Assembly (NCBI RefSeq): GCF_025698545.1
Contig: NC_068566.1
Span: forward strand, 47,285,192-47,349,191
Origin: Gossypium raimondii
Lineage: Eukaryota > Streptophyta > Magnoliopsida > Malvales > Malvaceae
DNA: 64,000 nt
Reading direction: 5' to 3'
The position numbers and the translations under genes were made by a program. The notes under the pieces are model-generated. The model ran no database searches. It was not told the origin of the DNA and saw only the letters and a program-made list of their open reading frames with translations. Positions 1 through 11,787 of this stretch are shown here, one piece after another. The first letter of the stretch is position 1; the number at the start of each line of letters is the position of its first letter.

Positions 1-684
1 TCTGGTTAAAACAAACTTAAATCAAAATTATAAAAGGTTTTAAAACTTGATCTGACGTGATTTATATTAATATATTAACTCAATCTAGACCTATCGATTC
101 ACATGTCTATTATTTATTCAAATTTCTGTATTAGTTCTTTATTATAATTAAGACGTGATTTTGTTGTAAGTATTTGAGAAAATAATAAGGTAATATAGAT
201 ATAGTATTACTAATGTAATAATATAAATATTGAAAGTATCATAATTTAACTTGATGAACTTAAACAATATCATTCAAGTCAAAATTGAAATTTTAAAAGT
301 AATGTTTTAAAAATCAGACTATTGCTTTAGTCATTGATTCAATTAGTTCGACCGTTAATCTAACACTAATTAAATAAATGATTTATAAATTGATTTAACT
401 AGTTCAAACGTCAATTTTATCCAAATTTTTAATTTTTATTAGTTTCTCGATTCACCCAAAATCGATTTAATCTCTTTATTATTTGCATTCGATTTCTAAA
501 CTAATAAATTTGACTAACCAATTCAATCTAATTCCTATTGTATAATGGAAAGATACAAAAACTAAAAGGAGGAAATTATTTTAACTTAACAATTAACATA
601 CTAATAAAAGACTTTTATTTCATAAATGGAAGGTTGTTTATGTAATTATGAAGTAAAAGGGAGGGTATTCATTGAAAATGTTAT
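1..684. other. AT-rich 5' flank of the phospholipase gene
   Basis: No coding frame or recognisable mobile-element end is visible. The stretch is AT-rich and unremarkable. Its last part is presumably the promoter of the downstream phospholipase gene. Confidence 0.5.
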
Positions 685-694
685 TCTATAAATA
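685..694 (+). promoter_or_regulatory. TATA box of the phospholipase A1 gene
   Basis: TCTATAAATA lies about 90 bp upstream of the chosen ATG at 783. This spacing leaves room for a transcription start near 715-720 and a 5' UTR of about 65 nt. It supports the ATG at 783 over the earlier in-frame TTG at 750. Confidence 0.6.
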
Positions 695-782
695 CTGTGA
701 TTGACATGTTCCATCCTACTCGGTTCTCCCTTTAGCTGTTTTAAGGAAGTTGCTTTCGTTTTCCTCTTTCATTGGCTTCTTC

Positions 783-2192
783 ATGCAGATCGGTGTTAAC
801 TCGACCGTTCCGGCTCAGAACTTGCTCGTTTTCCAAACCAAACGGGCAAGCTTCAAGTGCCGGAAATCACCTCTTAACTCATTGTCGACTGAGTCAACTC
901 GGAAACATCTTTCCAACCTCGAAAAACTCCTTCAGAAAACGAACCAAACCGACTCAGACCGAGTTAACAAACCCCTCACAAATGGGTCTATCAGTATCAA
1001 ACGTAAGGGTTTATTCGAAGGGCTGAAGCTTTGGGATATTAAACCGGAAATGAAAGCCGCCGAAGAAATGTCACCGAGTCACTTGAATCGGCTTCAAAGG
1101 CTTTTATCGAAAACCATGGAGTATTCTCCGAGGAACAATCTCGGTTCACGTTGGAGAGAGTATCACGGTTGTAATGATTGGTCCGGTTTACTTGACCCGC
1201 TCGATGAGAATCTCCGGCGAGAAGTGGTTCGATATGGGGAATTCGTTCAAGCGGCTTACCATGGTTTTCATTCAAACCCGGCCATGCCGGTCGACGAAGC
1301 TCCTTTACCGAGACACGTGGCGTTGCCTGATAGGTCATATAAGGTGACGAAGAGCCTTTATGCGACGTCGTCTGTTGGATTACCGAAATGGGTTGACGAT
1401 ATGGCTCCGAATCTTGGGTGGATGACCCAACGGTCTAGTTGGATCGGATTCGTAGCGGTTTGTGATGACCGACGAGAGATTCAACGTATGGGAAGGAGGG
1501 ATATTGTTATTGCTCTACGTGGAACCGCTACGTGTCTTGAATGGACCGAGAATTTTAGAGCTCAATTGGTTGGAATCCCGGGTTCAGACGACTCGAACCA
1601 ACGGGTTGAATGTGGGTTCTTGAGCTTAAACGAAACACGTGGAGCTCACGTGCCTAGCTTAGCTGAATCAGTTGTTCAAGAAGTACAAAGATTGATAGAA
1701 ATGTATAAAGGTGAAACCTTAAGTATTACAATCACAGGGCATAGCCTTGGGGCAGCACTATCTCTTTTAGTTGCTGATGAGATAAGTTCATGTGCACCTC
1801 ACGTGCCGCCAGTCGCGGTCTTTTCGTTCGGAGGGCCTCGAGTCGGTAACAAAAGCTTTGTCCAGCGACTTAATCAAAAAAACGTTAAAGTGTTACGAAT
1901 TGTAAATAATCAAGATCTGATCACTAGGGTTCCAGGTGTATTTATTGGCGACAATAACTCATGGGCATATACCCATGTCGGGACGGAACTGAAGGTCGAT
2001 ACTAAAATGTCGCCTTACTTGAAACCAGATGCTGACGTAGCATGTTGTCACGATTTGGAGGCTTATTTACATTTGGTGGATGGTTTTTTATCGTCAAATT
2101 GTCCGTTTAGGTCAAATGCGAAGAGAAGTTTAGTGAAATTGGTTAATGAACAAAGATCAAATGTGAAACAATTGTATACACACAAGGCTTAA
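783..2192 (+). CDS. PLA1: Phospholipase A1, class I (PLA1-Igamma type, chloroplast)
   Basis: An intronless frame of 469 residues, as is usual for plant class I PLA1 (DAD1-like) enzymes. The family removes the sn-1 acyl chain from galactolipids and phospholipids in plastids and feeds oxylipin/jasmonate metabolism. The lipase_3 nucleophile elbow GHSLG is at residues 319-323 (Ser321). Asp378 in [11 protein letters not shown] and His423 in [14 protein letters not shown] complete the expected triad. The first 60 or so residues are rich in Ser, Thr, Lys and Arg and lack the domain, consistent with a transit peptide. Family members run to roughly 500 residues, so this one has a slightly short N terminus. 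Start chosen at ATG 783: the frame extends to a TTG at 750, but no earlier ATG exists. The subtype (Igamma rather than Ialpha/Ibeta) is inferred from the N-terminal extension and overall likeness. Confidence 0.92.
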   Translation: MQIGVNSTVPAQNLLVFQTKRASFKCRKSPLNSLSTESTRKHLSNLEKLLQKTNQTDSDRVNKPLTNGSISIKRKGLFEGLKLWDIKPEMKAAEEMSPSHLNRLQRLLSKTMEYSPRNNLGSRWREYHGCNDWSGLLDPLDENLRREVVRYGEFVQAAYHGFHSNPAMPVDEAPLPRHVALPDRSYKVTKSLYATSSVGLPKWVDDMAPNLGWMTQRSSWIGFVAVCDDRREIQRMGRRDIVIALRGTATCLEWTENFRAQLVGIPGSDDSNQRVECGFLSLNETRGAHVPSLAESVVQEVQRLIEMYKGETLSITITGHSLGAALSLLVADEISSCAPHVPPVAVFSFGGPRVGNKSFVQRLNQKNVKVLRIVNNQDLITRVPGVFIGDNNSWAYTHVGTELKVDTKMSPYLKPDADVACCHDLEAYLHLVDGFLSSNCPFRSNAKRSLVKLVNEQRSNVKQLYTHKA

Positions 2193-2751
2193 GTTTGAAC
2201 CTTGATAGGGATAGGTTAAATGTCCCTATACCTGGTTGTTTGCCTAGCCCATCTCGATAATGCAACAAAAAAATGAAAAAGATAAAACCTTGCACAGATA
2301 TGACCATTCATCCATTTCTTTTAATGGCCTTTGCTTTTCATTGGACTCTATTTGTTGTTTTTTTTTTTGGTTGGTGCATGGTGTTATGACATTAATGCCT
2401 CTCTAGGGTTTCACCGGACCTACACATCAATAGATTCTAGTGTCATCGTACTAGATATTGTGTTTGGTGGTTGTTGTAGCCGATGATTCGACTTTGGTGC
2501 TCTTTTGGTTGGTGGTCTAGCCGGTGCCATAACGGCTCCAGCATTGGATTTTTGGGGCTTCACCGTGGCATGGCTTACACTAGAGGCAGCCATTCAGTTG
2601 GACTAGTTGCAATAGCCTCTCTCTTTGTTCCTCAATGCTCTCTCCCTCTCTTTTTTCCAGCTTGGTGGCGAAAAGATGGTTGCTAGGGTTTTTGGGGACT
2701 GGATTTGGTTAGGGTTTTCTTGTTGTATTTTTCTAGGATTTTAGTTTTTTT
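2193..2751. other. 3' flank of the phospholipase gene
   Basis: Contains the presumed 3' UTR. No gene is supported: a 67-codon frame at 2483-2686 has no family signature and reads like non-coding DNA. Confidence 0.5.
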
Positions 2752-3303
2752 TAAATTACATCCAAAGTTACTAAACTATTAGTAAGTTTATATTTAGATC
2801 ACTTAACTTTAAAAAGTTAAAAAGCAGTCACTGAACTATTTGAATATTTTCATTTTAGTTACTAGGCTGTTAAAATAGGTGTTGTATGGCCTTCTCTGTC
2901 TCCATCGCCTGCACCCATTAAAAGCTCTCATTCCTTTTCTCTTTTGCAATTCAATTTTATTCATGAAACAACTTTGAATGTCACAAATCTGTGAATCAAA
3001 ATCTAAATTGCATCTTCTCCGATCTTTGATATTGACGTTAGATCAACTTAGATTTAAGGTATATTTTTTTACTCGTTGATAAGTATCAATCCACTACACC
3101 GATCATCAAATCATCGCTTAGAGCTCACTAGCCGGACTTTAAAAAAAAAAGAACTTAACATCCCAATAATTTAAATAAATTACCTTTCGAATAATTTAAC
3201 AACTTAAATGAAAACTTTCGAATAGTTTAATGTCCATTTTATAACTTTATTAAGTGACCAAAATGTAAACTTAATCATAGTTCAGTGCCTTGGATGTAAT
3301 TTA
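2752..3303. repeat. 552-bp terminal-inverted-repeat element (MITE-like)
   Basis: The left end begins TAAATTACATCC and the right end finishes GGATGTAATTTA. The two termini match as inverted repeats over about 53 bp with some mismatches. No transposase is encoded, so this is a non-autonomous element. The internal part (about 2810-3175) is related to 12825-13172. A clean target-site duplication was not resolved, so the superfamily (Mutator-like or other) is open. Confidence 0.7.
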
Positions 3304-3551
3304 CCCTTTTTATCCAAATGTTTACAAGCAAAATACTGCTTTTTCACAATCACTCCTATTTTTGTACAAATGCAGTCAAAAAAATGGAATACAATTAAAG
3401 AAAAAAAATTAGCAAAGTAAAATTGAACAAAAGAATAGAAGAAAATCAACCACCTTCAGATCAAAAAGCATTAAATAGGCCTAGTTTTTACCACATGCAA
3501 CAAAAGAAACACTAAGGAAACATCATAAGCCCTCTCTATAACTAGTTTTCT

Positions 3552-6500
3552 TTAAGAAGAGCAACAACCAGAATTCGTATTCACGGGCTGTCCCCGAATC
3601 TGCACGGTCGAAGGCCGAGCATTGTTCATGGCCGGTTGGCTTGCCATCCTGTAAATAACCGTAAAGAGATCAGTACCGTTAAACTCGAAAAATGAGAGTG
3701 CATGTGCCTCTGTGCGCGCGCGCGTGTGTGCATGTACCTATTCTTGATCGAAGCAGTCATGGCCATGAAAGCGTCTTCGACGTTAGTGGCATTCTTAGCA
3801 CTTGTTTCCATGAAAGGTATCCCGAGTTCATCTGCGAAAGCCTGTAGGAAGGAAAACAAGTTCTGATACCTAAAGCTGATATCAAATTTCGACATATGTG
3901 TTCGAGAAGTTTACCTTAGCTGCCTCATAGGAGACAACTTTTTTGGCCGATAGGTCACATTTGTTCCCGACTAAAACCTTGTTCACATTCTCGGTGGCGT
4001 AGCGGTCGATTTCGTTTAACCATTGCTTCACATTGTTGAAACTCTCTTGGTCTGTCACATCGTAAACGATCTGTCGAGTATGTAACCGACATGAATATAA
4101 TCGTGCGTAAAGAAAATAAGGGAGTGAAAGTGTAAATAAAATCCGAAATATGCAACTTACAATGATGCCATGGGCCCCACGATAATAGCTGCTAGTAATT
4201 GTCCGAAAACGTTCTTGGCCAGCAGTGTCCCACTGTATATTTAGAAACAAGCAAGAAAAGGAAATCAATAATCAACAATGATTAAAACAACTAGAAATGT
4301 CATTTTGAACTCTGAAATTCAACCAAACCCTCATACAACTTGATTTCATCATAAAAATCAACAAGAGAACTCAAATATAATTCAAAATCAGAATGATCCA
4401 AACCCAAAATGACTTGAAAAAATAATCGAAATGATCTGAAATCAAAATAATTTTGACTAAAAAAATCCACATAACAAACCTAAATGACCATAAGCCAAAA
4501 CCCAAATACTTGAAGATTTTAAATGGTTAATGCACTATTTGTGACTTGAACTTAGTAAGTATTCCTCCATCAGGGCTTAAATTTAATTTTTTTTGTCTAA
4601 GTTAGTCTTGAACTTGGCAATTATACTAACATTGGGGCCTAAACTTTTGTCTAAGTTAATATTTGAACTTGACCACTGTTCTCACATTAGGGCTTGAACT
4701 TTTTTTTGTTCAAGTTAGTCTCAATATTTACTTGAAGAAAAAGCTGAACAAAAAAATGTTCAAGCCCTAACATTAGAACAATTGCCTAGTTCAGAGTCCA
4801 ATATGCGAATAATTGTCAAGTTCAAGCACTATTTTGGACAAAAAAATTAACACAATATGAAAGCTATTGCCAAGTTCAAACCTCAAAAAATGATTTAACC
4901 CAATTTTAAAATATGAAATATTTCGATCCAAAACCAGCCTATTCCACTCAATTAACAGGACTAACTAGAACTATAAGAATGAACCCCAATTGAAATATGA
5001 AAACATAGGTAGCGAATTTAAAGACATACAATTTGGAGTTTGATGGTTTTTCCATCTTGTTCCACGGTACGGATTTTCTGCAGATTGGAATAAGATTTCG
5101 AAATTAATTTATCATTTAAATGCTTAAAAATAAACAAACGAATGCATACACATATACTTGAGACGATACTTACGAAGTCGACACCGATGGTACTGATGTA
5201 ACTTTCCAAATATGAATCATCCTGCTCAGGAGTAAAGTTAGAAAATATTTTTAGGGGTCGAAGTTAAATTGTAATTTTTATGATGGTAAAAGTACAATTT
5301 CATCATTTTAATAGCTTATATATTTATAATTTTTAAAGGATTAGATCAAATTTTATCTTTTTTAAAGAGTCCAAAGCATAATTTTATCTTTACTAATTTA
5401 AAATTTTAAAAGGACCTAAATAGAAATTTTTTTATTTTAAGTGCCATGACAACCTCCTAAGCTACGCCTTCCCCAAAAATGAATCAAAAGAATCAAAGCT
5501 GTACTAAATCACCAAGTTAAGACCAAAAAAAAAAAACACTTACAGAAAACCTCAAAAGTAAACATGATTTCCCAACACCAGAATCTCCGATAAGCAAAAG
5601 CTTAAATAGATAATCACTGCCATTTAAACAAACAAACAATATTCAAGATATTAAAAGAAGGAAAAAAAATCAAAATTTTAATATATCGCTAAAAAAACCT
5701 CTCCAATCTCTCTCAATTTATATATTGAGGGTCCTTTCAAAAAATTAAAGCAATTTAATTCCTATCAACATCAATTGTACTTAATTGTGATTGATGTGAT
5801 AACAAATTTAGCTCTCAAAATTTATATATTCTATCAATTTAGTTCGATTTAATAAATTTATCCCTCAACATTGCAATATTTGTGTAAATGTTGAGGCTGA
5901 ATTTGTTAGACTTTTTAGAATTAAGACCAAATGACTGTAAACACTGAAAGCTAAATTTGTTATTATGTTAATCAAAACTATGTAAATTAATAGAAGATAT
6001 TAACGTCGGGATTAATGGTTCTTAGTTGTTCACTTTTGAAATTCACGGAATTAAATTGCTTTAACTTTTTTTTATTGAAAATGACTAATTTGCTCAATTT
6101 CAAACTTGAGAAGAACTAGAGCAATTTTGTTGCTGGAGTTTATTTATAGAACAACGAATTCATGAAGTTCACAATTTATTTATTTAGAATTAAACATAGA
6201 AATTATATATTAAGTTCTAGAAAGTATTTCACTTCTAATAAATCATATTTCGTTTTCATTAAATTGAACTGGATCGTTCTTCATTTTATAGAACTAGTGA
6301 ATTAAGTTCTATAGAATTACCCTAACAAATAATATTTTTTTAACAATCTCATTATAGATTCTGATCATATCTGTTCTTTTTGACATAATGTCTAGAACTA
6401 TCCATAGCCCCTTCCCCATAAATAAGAGGATAATGCATTTTAGCACACTCGAACCTACGTACTCCTACACTGACAACAATGCCCATACCAATCGAACTAA

Positions 6501-6849
6501 GATTTAATCGGTACAAGTTTTCATTTCTCGTACCGGACTGTATTAACATTGAATTATAAATTTTTTTTGGCAGCAACGATTTCCATCCTTTAAGCCTAAA
6601 TTTCTTGGAAATATGTTAAAATTACTACCTAACTTGAGAATTCACAAACAATATTATCATTTCTAAGCTAAATTTAGTGCTAAAAATAAAATTTTACATA
6701 AACAGATCGGAAACAAAAATGCAATCGGATCTGATTCACATAGCCAATCGACAATAAAAAATGACTGATTTAACGTAAATCCAAGATAATTAACGATTTC
6801 TTTCTAAGATTTGAAAAAAAAAAATCGGAACTTACTATTCGGGAGTCAT
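3552..6849 (-). CDS. RABD2: Rab1-type small GTPase, RABD2 clade, 8 exons
   Basis: Exons on the minus strand, 5' to 3': 6849-6836, 5616-5544, 5221-5174, 5077-5030, 4232-4161, 4070-3915, 3841-3738, 3648-3552. All introns are GT-AG. The joined frame encodes 203 residues, the usual RABD2 length. Visible motifs: P-loop GDSGVGKS (15-22), effector region STIGVDF (39-45), WDTAGQE (62-68), NKCD (121-124), ETSAK (149-153) and a C-terminal CCSS with the two cysteines (200-201) that are geranylgeranylated in this family. RABD2/Rab1 proteins recruit effectors for ER-to-Golgi vesicle traffic. The first exon is only 14 bp (MTPE plus two bases of the Tyr codon), which a simple frame search misses. Introns 1 and 4 carry MITE-like insertions. 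All nucleotide-binding residues are intact, so the gene looks functional. Confidence 0.95.
4522..4901. repeat. MITE-like element in RABD2 intron 4
   Basis: The ends GGTTAATGCACT and GATTTAACCC, with adjoining sequence, are imperfect inverted repeats. Near 4694-4775 there is also a strong internal hairpin, formed by AGGGCTTGAAC and GTTCAAGCCCT with T-rich/A-rich arms. No coding capacity. It sits between the exons ending 4232 and starting 5030 and leaves the splice sites intact. Confidence 0.55.
5739..6070. repeat. MITE-like element in RABD2 intron 1
   Basis: The left end ATTAAAGCAATTTAATTCC is matched in reverse complement by GGAATTAAATTGCTTTAA at 6047-6064, giving terminal inverted repeats of about 24 bp around 330 bp of non-coding AT-rich DNA. 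It lies within the 1.2-kb first intron. Confidence 0.6.
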
Positions 6850-6960
6850 GCTGGCGACGAGTTAGAATATACTGAGTCACGAGTTAGAATTTCCGATCGT
6901 CGCCGGAGAAAGAGAAAATTGAAACAAAAAAAAGAAAGATCAATGGGGGAATATTTGTTT

Positions 6961-6970
6961 TTTATAAATA
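6961..6970 (-). promoter_or_regulatory. Possible TATA box of RABD2
   Basis: On the minus strand the sequence TTTATAAA occurs about 110 bp upstream of the RABD2 ATG at 6849. The position is plausible, but other A/T-rich candidates exist nearby. Confidence 0.35.
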
Positions 6971-7560
6971 AAGAAATAAAGTTAGATTTTTTTTAATTCC
7001 AATTTTTAATTAATGAATTATTAATTTGAGAATGTTGTTGGAATCGGATCAATCGGATTGAGAATCCACTAGTATATTGATTCGGGTAAAATAATAAATA
7101 AGTTTTGGAATAAATTGCTCGAAACGATAAAAACAAAAAATTAGGAAAAATCGGTGATTCAATTTATAATTGTTTTTAAAATTTTAACTATTTTGTTAAT
7201 TTGTATGAAATTTCTAATTGTTTTTTTCATTATTGTTATATTCGCGGTTAAACTTAGAATTAGTACTATAATTAGTTCATCATCCGATCCAATTTTTAAA
7301 ATATTGTTTGAGGCACTGTTATTGGAGCTATACCGCACTAGTCGGTTGGATTGATTGGATGAAAAATTGATCGATTTATTGGTCCAAACAAAGGAATTGA
7401 ACCATATTTAAGTGAACTACTCAAAATCAATAAAAATTTAATGGTTGAATCGATTTATAATTAATTGTTTGTTTAATATTTTTTAGGAAATTAGAGAGAG
7501 TGTGATGTAGCAATGAGACCAACAAAAGATTACCACGTGTATTATACTTATGTTATATTA
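6971..7560. other. AT-rich intergenic DNA
   Basis: Upstream flank of RABD2. A 66-codon frame at 7154-7354 is hydrophobic, AT-driven and without family likeness, so it is not called. Nothing else is recognised. Confidence 0.5.
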
Positions 7561-8028
7561 ATGGGTTAGTTTCATCAAACATCCTCAAACTATCGTATAG
7601 ATTTTAAATTGGTTTATAAACTTAATGCTCTAACTAAATTTCAAAATATCAATATTGTACCAATTCTGTCCTTTTGTCAATCTAACCATCAATTTTGGTA
7701 TTAAATGTCAATTTGGATCTGACGTGGAACATATTTAAAATATTTGGAGCAAATTATAAATACACATACACGTATCTTAGATCTAATATGTTAGGTCCAA
7801 ATTGTTTATATAATAGATACATGTGTTTATAATTTGATTTAATTATTTAAAATATGCTCAAGTTCATATTTGAGCTAGTATTTAACGCCCAAGCTGATGG
7901 CTAGATTGACGAAAGGATCTAATTGATACTGTACTAGAAATTCAAGGGTTCAATTAGAATGTTTTGAAATTTTGGATCAATTTATAATCTGAGTCATAGT
8001 TTAAGGACTTACAGTGAATTTAACCCAT
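7561..8028. repeat. 468-bp terminal-inverted-repeat element
   Basis: The ends are ATGGGTTA and TAACCCAT. The adjoining 50 bp match as inverted repeats at roughly 70 percent by eye; the shared core includes CAAACTAT/TAAACTATG and AAATTGGTT/AAATTGATC. Non-coding. It lies about 100 bp upstream of the ATG at 8125, so it could supply part of that gene's promoter. Confidence 0.5.
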
Positions 8029-8124
8029 ATTTTTCTCTGAAATTAAGATATAAATTATTTTTGTTCATATCTTTTTCGAATCTCCCAACTCTCTGTTTGT
8101 CTGAAAAAGAAAAGAATCCAAAAG

Positions 8125-9413
8125 ATGCTTCGATCCTCATGCAGTAACCGAGTCTCGAGCGAGCTCTTCTTGGACTCACCTGATTCCCAATCACTGAGTT
8201 CGAATCAACATGGTTCAGAGACGGTTTTCTTGGACAAACAACTACTTCCGATGTATAACCCCCTTTCACGCGCCGCCGAGAAAGAAAGGTCCCACCTTAG
8301 ATCTGCTGAGAACGCCGTCCACATCATCCCTTTCGTTCTCGTTTTTTGCGGTTTCATCCTTTGGTTATTCTCCAGCATAGGTTTCAAAAACATCCCTTCT
8401 TTTTCATATATTTTCTGCTTTTTCTTCGATTGATTGTGAGAAGTTAGTTCAATGTGCTATTTATGATTGTCTACGATCTAGGTTTTTGAAAATTTGGTTC
8501 TAAGTTAGTGAAATAAACAACTTGCGTTTATTTGGTTGAGATGCTAAGAGTATTGAATTGGTGTGATTTGATTATTAGCCATATCTGTATGTTTTATTGA
8601 TCTGCCAAGGCATAAGAACTGGTTAGCTTTCTACTTTTAAATCCTCTTATTGGTTATTAAGTTATTTTAGGCCCTTTTTTAAAATTTAGATGCATGAATT
8701 CTGATAACATTTACTGATTTTCAGTAGCAGATATTAGATAGATTAAAGTTAGATATCAGGTAGATTAAGCTTAGACTGTTTTGCTCGTGTCCGACAACTC
8801 ATGTCCAACATATGGTTATGGGGATATGACCTTTAAAGATCCTTCAAATGTGAAGAAAATATTAGAAAAGTGTATATAAACCAGTCTCTGTTACAGATCA
8901 TAGCCGACACTCACACTCGAGTCTGAGTAACATAGAAAATCTTAGAAAGTCTTAACTATACTGGTCCCGGTTGCAGACCATATTCGACACTCACACCTGA
9001 GTCCGAGTAACATAGTAGTTAAAAATCAAATTTAGACTATAGAGTCTTGTGTTTGATTTAGTGTTGCTTTAAAGCCTAAGATGATCAAATTCTCTGCAGA
9101 ATCAAGGGTTTGAAGATTGATATCAAAATCAAGAGTACTTTTTGTGCATGGGGCAACTTGATTCAAAAATTGAAGCTGTTAAGAGCTTCAATTCAACAAA
9201 CCAAGTGGTATATACATAACCTGTGAGGTTGTGAAAGAATGGAATGTAGCTCGGGTTCTTTTCAAATAGATAGTTCATTTGCTACTGAAAAAACATTTTT
9301 TGTTTTTGTACAATGCAGATGATTTAATGCACTTTTCAATGTCAAATGTATACAAGATGAAAGTTAATGTATTTTCAATTGATGAGAAACATCTATTTGT
9401 TCATTCTTGCTAG
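8125..9413 (+). CDS. Small predicted membrane protein, two-exon model
   Basis: Exon 1 (8125-8380) starts at ATG 8125 and encodes a polar N terminus, a charged stretch (residues about 50-62) and one strongly hydrophobic helix of about 18 residues (VHIIPFVLVFCGFILWLF, about residues 64-81). A GT donor follows at 8381. Joined to the acceptor TGCAG at 9318, exon 2 (9319-9413) stays in frame and gives 116 residues ending VHSC. Without splicing the frame would run to 8433 and give 102 residues. I do not recognise the family, although short proteins with this layout are common in plants as uncharacterised transmembrane proteins. Support for exon 2: the same stretch is kept in the duplicated block at 31999, where it also stays open. 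The exon 2 assignment is inference. Confidence 0.55.
8890..9015 (+). repeat. 80-bp tandem duplication in intron of the small membrane protein gene
   Basis: The segment starting GTTACAGATCATAG at 8890 recurs as GTTGCAGACCATAT at 8970. Both continue through a GACACTCACAC core and end in GAGTAACATAG. This gives two diverged copies with an 80-bp period, the second partial. Confidence 0.6.
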
Positions 9414-9832
9414 TTATGGTCATTGGTTTAATATTAACTTCAACAATTTCCCAGTAATTTTTAATGCTATTGGATACTTGAATCTTGAATTGGTGCCAGA
9501 GTATCGATTTGCAGGTACGACGATGAGATTCAACTATTTCGGGTGGAGAATCTGCTTGTGGCAGGTAATGGAACTCCTGGAATCATATAATGTGCTGCAT
9601 ATTTTCCATTTCTATAATCTGCAATGCGCTTTTCTTCACTGAATTCGACTTGGTTGTATGGTTATATCTGGACAAATGCTCGACTAGGGACAAGTAACAT
9701 TGCTCATTTTGTCAAAGAAAGCTCTGTAATTTCATGTTTAATTAATAAATGATGGATAGAACAGCTTCAAATGGCAATGATATATAGTTTGTTTTCTTTC
9801 TTGCTACTTATGGTCTTGAAATCTTTACATTT

Positions 9833-11480
9833 TTATGCTTTGAGAGGCTCACACTCAAAATTTGTGTGTTCAAGCACTGGTCCAAGTCTAACTAGTTTAG
9901 GTATGACAATATTGTTACGAATAGAACAGACAAGTTGATTATCCCACTGCAACAGTGATCCAACAAGATTTGCCCGTACGGTTAACGGAAAGACCCGAGG
10001 CCATCTTTCTTCTCCATATGCCCTGAGAGCACCTTCTATGGCTGCTGGTCCAGATTTAATTGCATTAGCTAATTTCCTGGTCAGTATCACAGAATCCTCT
10101 AAAGCACAACAAGCACCTTGCCCGAGGTTGGGAGTCATCGGATGCCAAGCATCTCCAACCAGCACTACTTTGCCGGTTGAAGCAGGAGGGCTTAAACCCG
10201 GCCATAACCAACGATCAACAAGCGGGGTTTTACTGATTGTCTCATCTGGGCTGAGATCAATCAATCTAATTAACTCTTCAGGCCAGTTGTTTACGAGTTC
10301 CTTTGCTTGCTTCCTCAGCAAAGCTGGATCAGTAATCTTTGGACCTGCAACAAGCCATGTCAGAAGGGTCGTTATAAGGTAATTCGTTACTTCATTTTAT
10401 GATTGAATCTTAAAGTAAAATAAAAGATCGAAAAAAAACCTGGAGAGGAGGGACTGTTATAGCAGATAAACCAGTAAACTTTTGTAGGAGACACGGGGAC
10501 ATATCCAGCACGCAAACCTCTTCCGTAGATATAATTAACATTTGCTGCAAATGGCTGCCCATCGGGATAAACTCCAAGTCCACGGAAAGCACTATATCCT
10601 GCATACTTCGGCTCGGAGAAACCCATCCAGTTGGCTATCGGAGATCTAATTCCATCACAACCGATAACAATCTGTTGAAGAAACATATTCAATAACCCAA
10701 TTTCTTTCAACACAGCAACGTTGAAACTTGAGGTCTACTAACCTTTGCAAGCAACGTAGTCCCATTGGTAAGTTGCAAAAGAGTTTCACCATTTTCACTC
10801 GATTGAATCTTTCCTAACTTGGAAGAGAACCGAACTGTCTCAGGTGGTAACTCGTTGGCAAGCGTCTCCAGTAGTATTCTCCGCTCCACAGCACGAACTT
10901 CTTGGCTGCCAAAGTAAAAAAGGTACGAATATTAGTTTGTCGAAACAAAGAAAACAATTGTCTCCAAAGAATGTTCATTACGTTTGATCTTCGTCTTTGA
11001 ATTTGAAGGAGCGTAACTCCCTTCCATCTTCTGAATTCACCGCCATCCTGCACAGCTGATGCAATTAACAAGTTCAGAATATGGTAAGCCATAACTAATT
11101 AGGTCTAAAAACGTAGGTTCCAAGTCCCCGTACTTAATGAAGTTTAATAAATATTAGGAGTTAAATTTGTTTTTATATTTTAATATTAAAAATGTTAATA
11201 ATTTTATTATAATTTTTATTATTAAAGTACAGAGAAATTCGTTAAAGCTAAACTCACTTTAGAATGTTTGGTTTTTATATAAATATCCGTTAGAATTAGC
11301 AAGAAGCATGTGAAATTGACATATATACCCTTGAATTTCAAGAAATTGGCCCCTGAGAGTATCAGCAACACCAATGGCATCCAATACCCGCCACCCATTC
11401 TTGAAAAGGGTAAGTGAGGTTCCACCAGTTCTAAGTGACGCTGCTTGCTCAAGCACCACTGACCCAATCCCTAGCCTGAT

Positions 11481-11511
<31 letters not shown>

Positions 11512-11787
11512 GATTTTAATCTCTTAACATGAAAACAAATTAAATGGCAAAAATTTCTATTTTTGTTTTGCAGACCTGCGAAGAGACACTGCAGTGGCGA
11601 GACCAGCAATCCCAGCTCCGACGATGACGATATCTTCTTTTCGTACACCAGCTGAAGCTTTAATGTTGACTGAGGGGTTGAGTTTGGTTCTGGGTTGAGC
11701 TCGGAACCATGATGGTTTCTGTGAAAATCTGATACCCTGAGAATTGTAGAAAGAAGGTCGTGGCATATGGGAAGTGGTCATTGCCAT
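9833..11787 (-). CDS. FAD-dependent monooxygenase, copy A (plastid-targeted MO1/CTF2-like)
   Basis: Exons (minus): 11787-11576, 11475-11329, 11047-10982, 10905-10743, 10671-10440, 10344-9833. All introns are GT-AG and the joined frame encodes 443 residues. It is a group A flavoprotein hydroxylase: the FAD-binding dinucleotide motif GAGIAG is at 57-62 after a basic, Ser-rich leader that looks like a transit peptide. The DG motif (VIGCDGIRS) is at 198-206, and the GD motif that contacts the FAD ribityl chain (VLVGDAWHPMTPNLGQG) is at 334-350. Relatives are usually annotated as FAD-dependent urate hydroxylase-like or MO1/CTF2A-like. The true substrate is not known, and urate should not be assumed. 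Intron 1 holds a TA microsatellite. An intact paralogue lies at 32505-34480. Confidence 0.92.
11485..11511. repeat. TA dinucleotide microsatellite
   Basis: About 13 TA units lie in intron 1 of FAD monooxygenase A. The same position in copy B (about 34193-34203) has only about five, so the length changed after duplication. Confidence 0.9.

Noticed and set aside
3708..3735. GC/GT alternating tract in a RABD2 intron as a regulatory Z-DNA site
   Set aside because: A short GCGCGCGCGTGTGTG microsatellite in an intron; nothing else supports a function.
9367..9642. A 91-codon plus-strand frame after the small membrane protein gene, and its partner near 32047-32262
   Set aside because: The two copies change frame relative to each other at about 9515/32195, show no conserved protein pattern, and overlap duplicated 3' flank DNA.
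10038..10382. Plus-strand frames over the FAD monooxygenase exons (also 32758-33054)
   Set aside because: They are antisense shadows of a well-supported coding exon.
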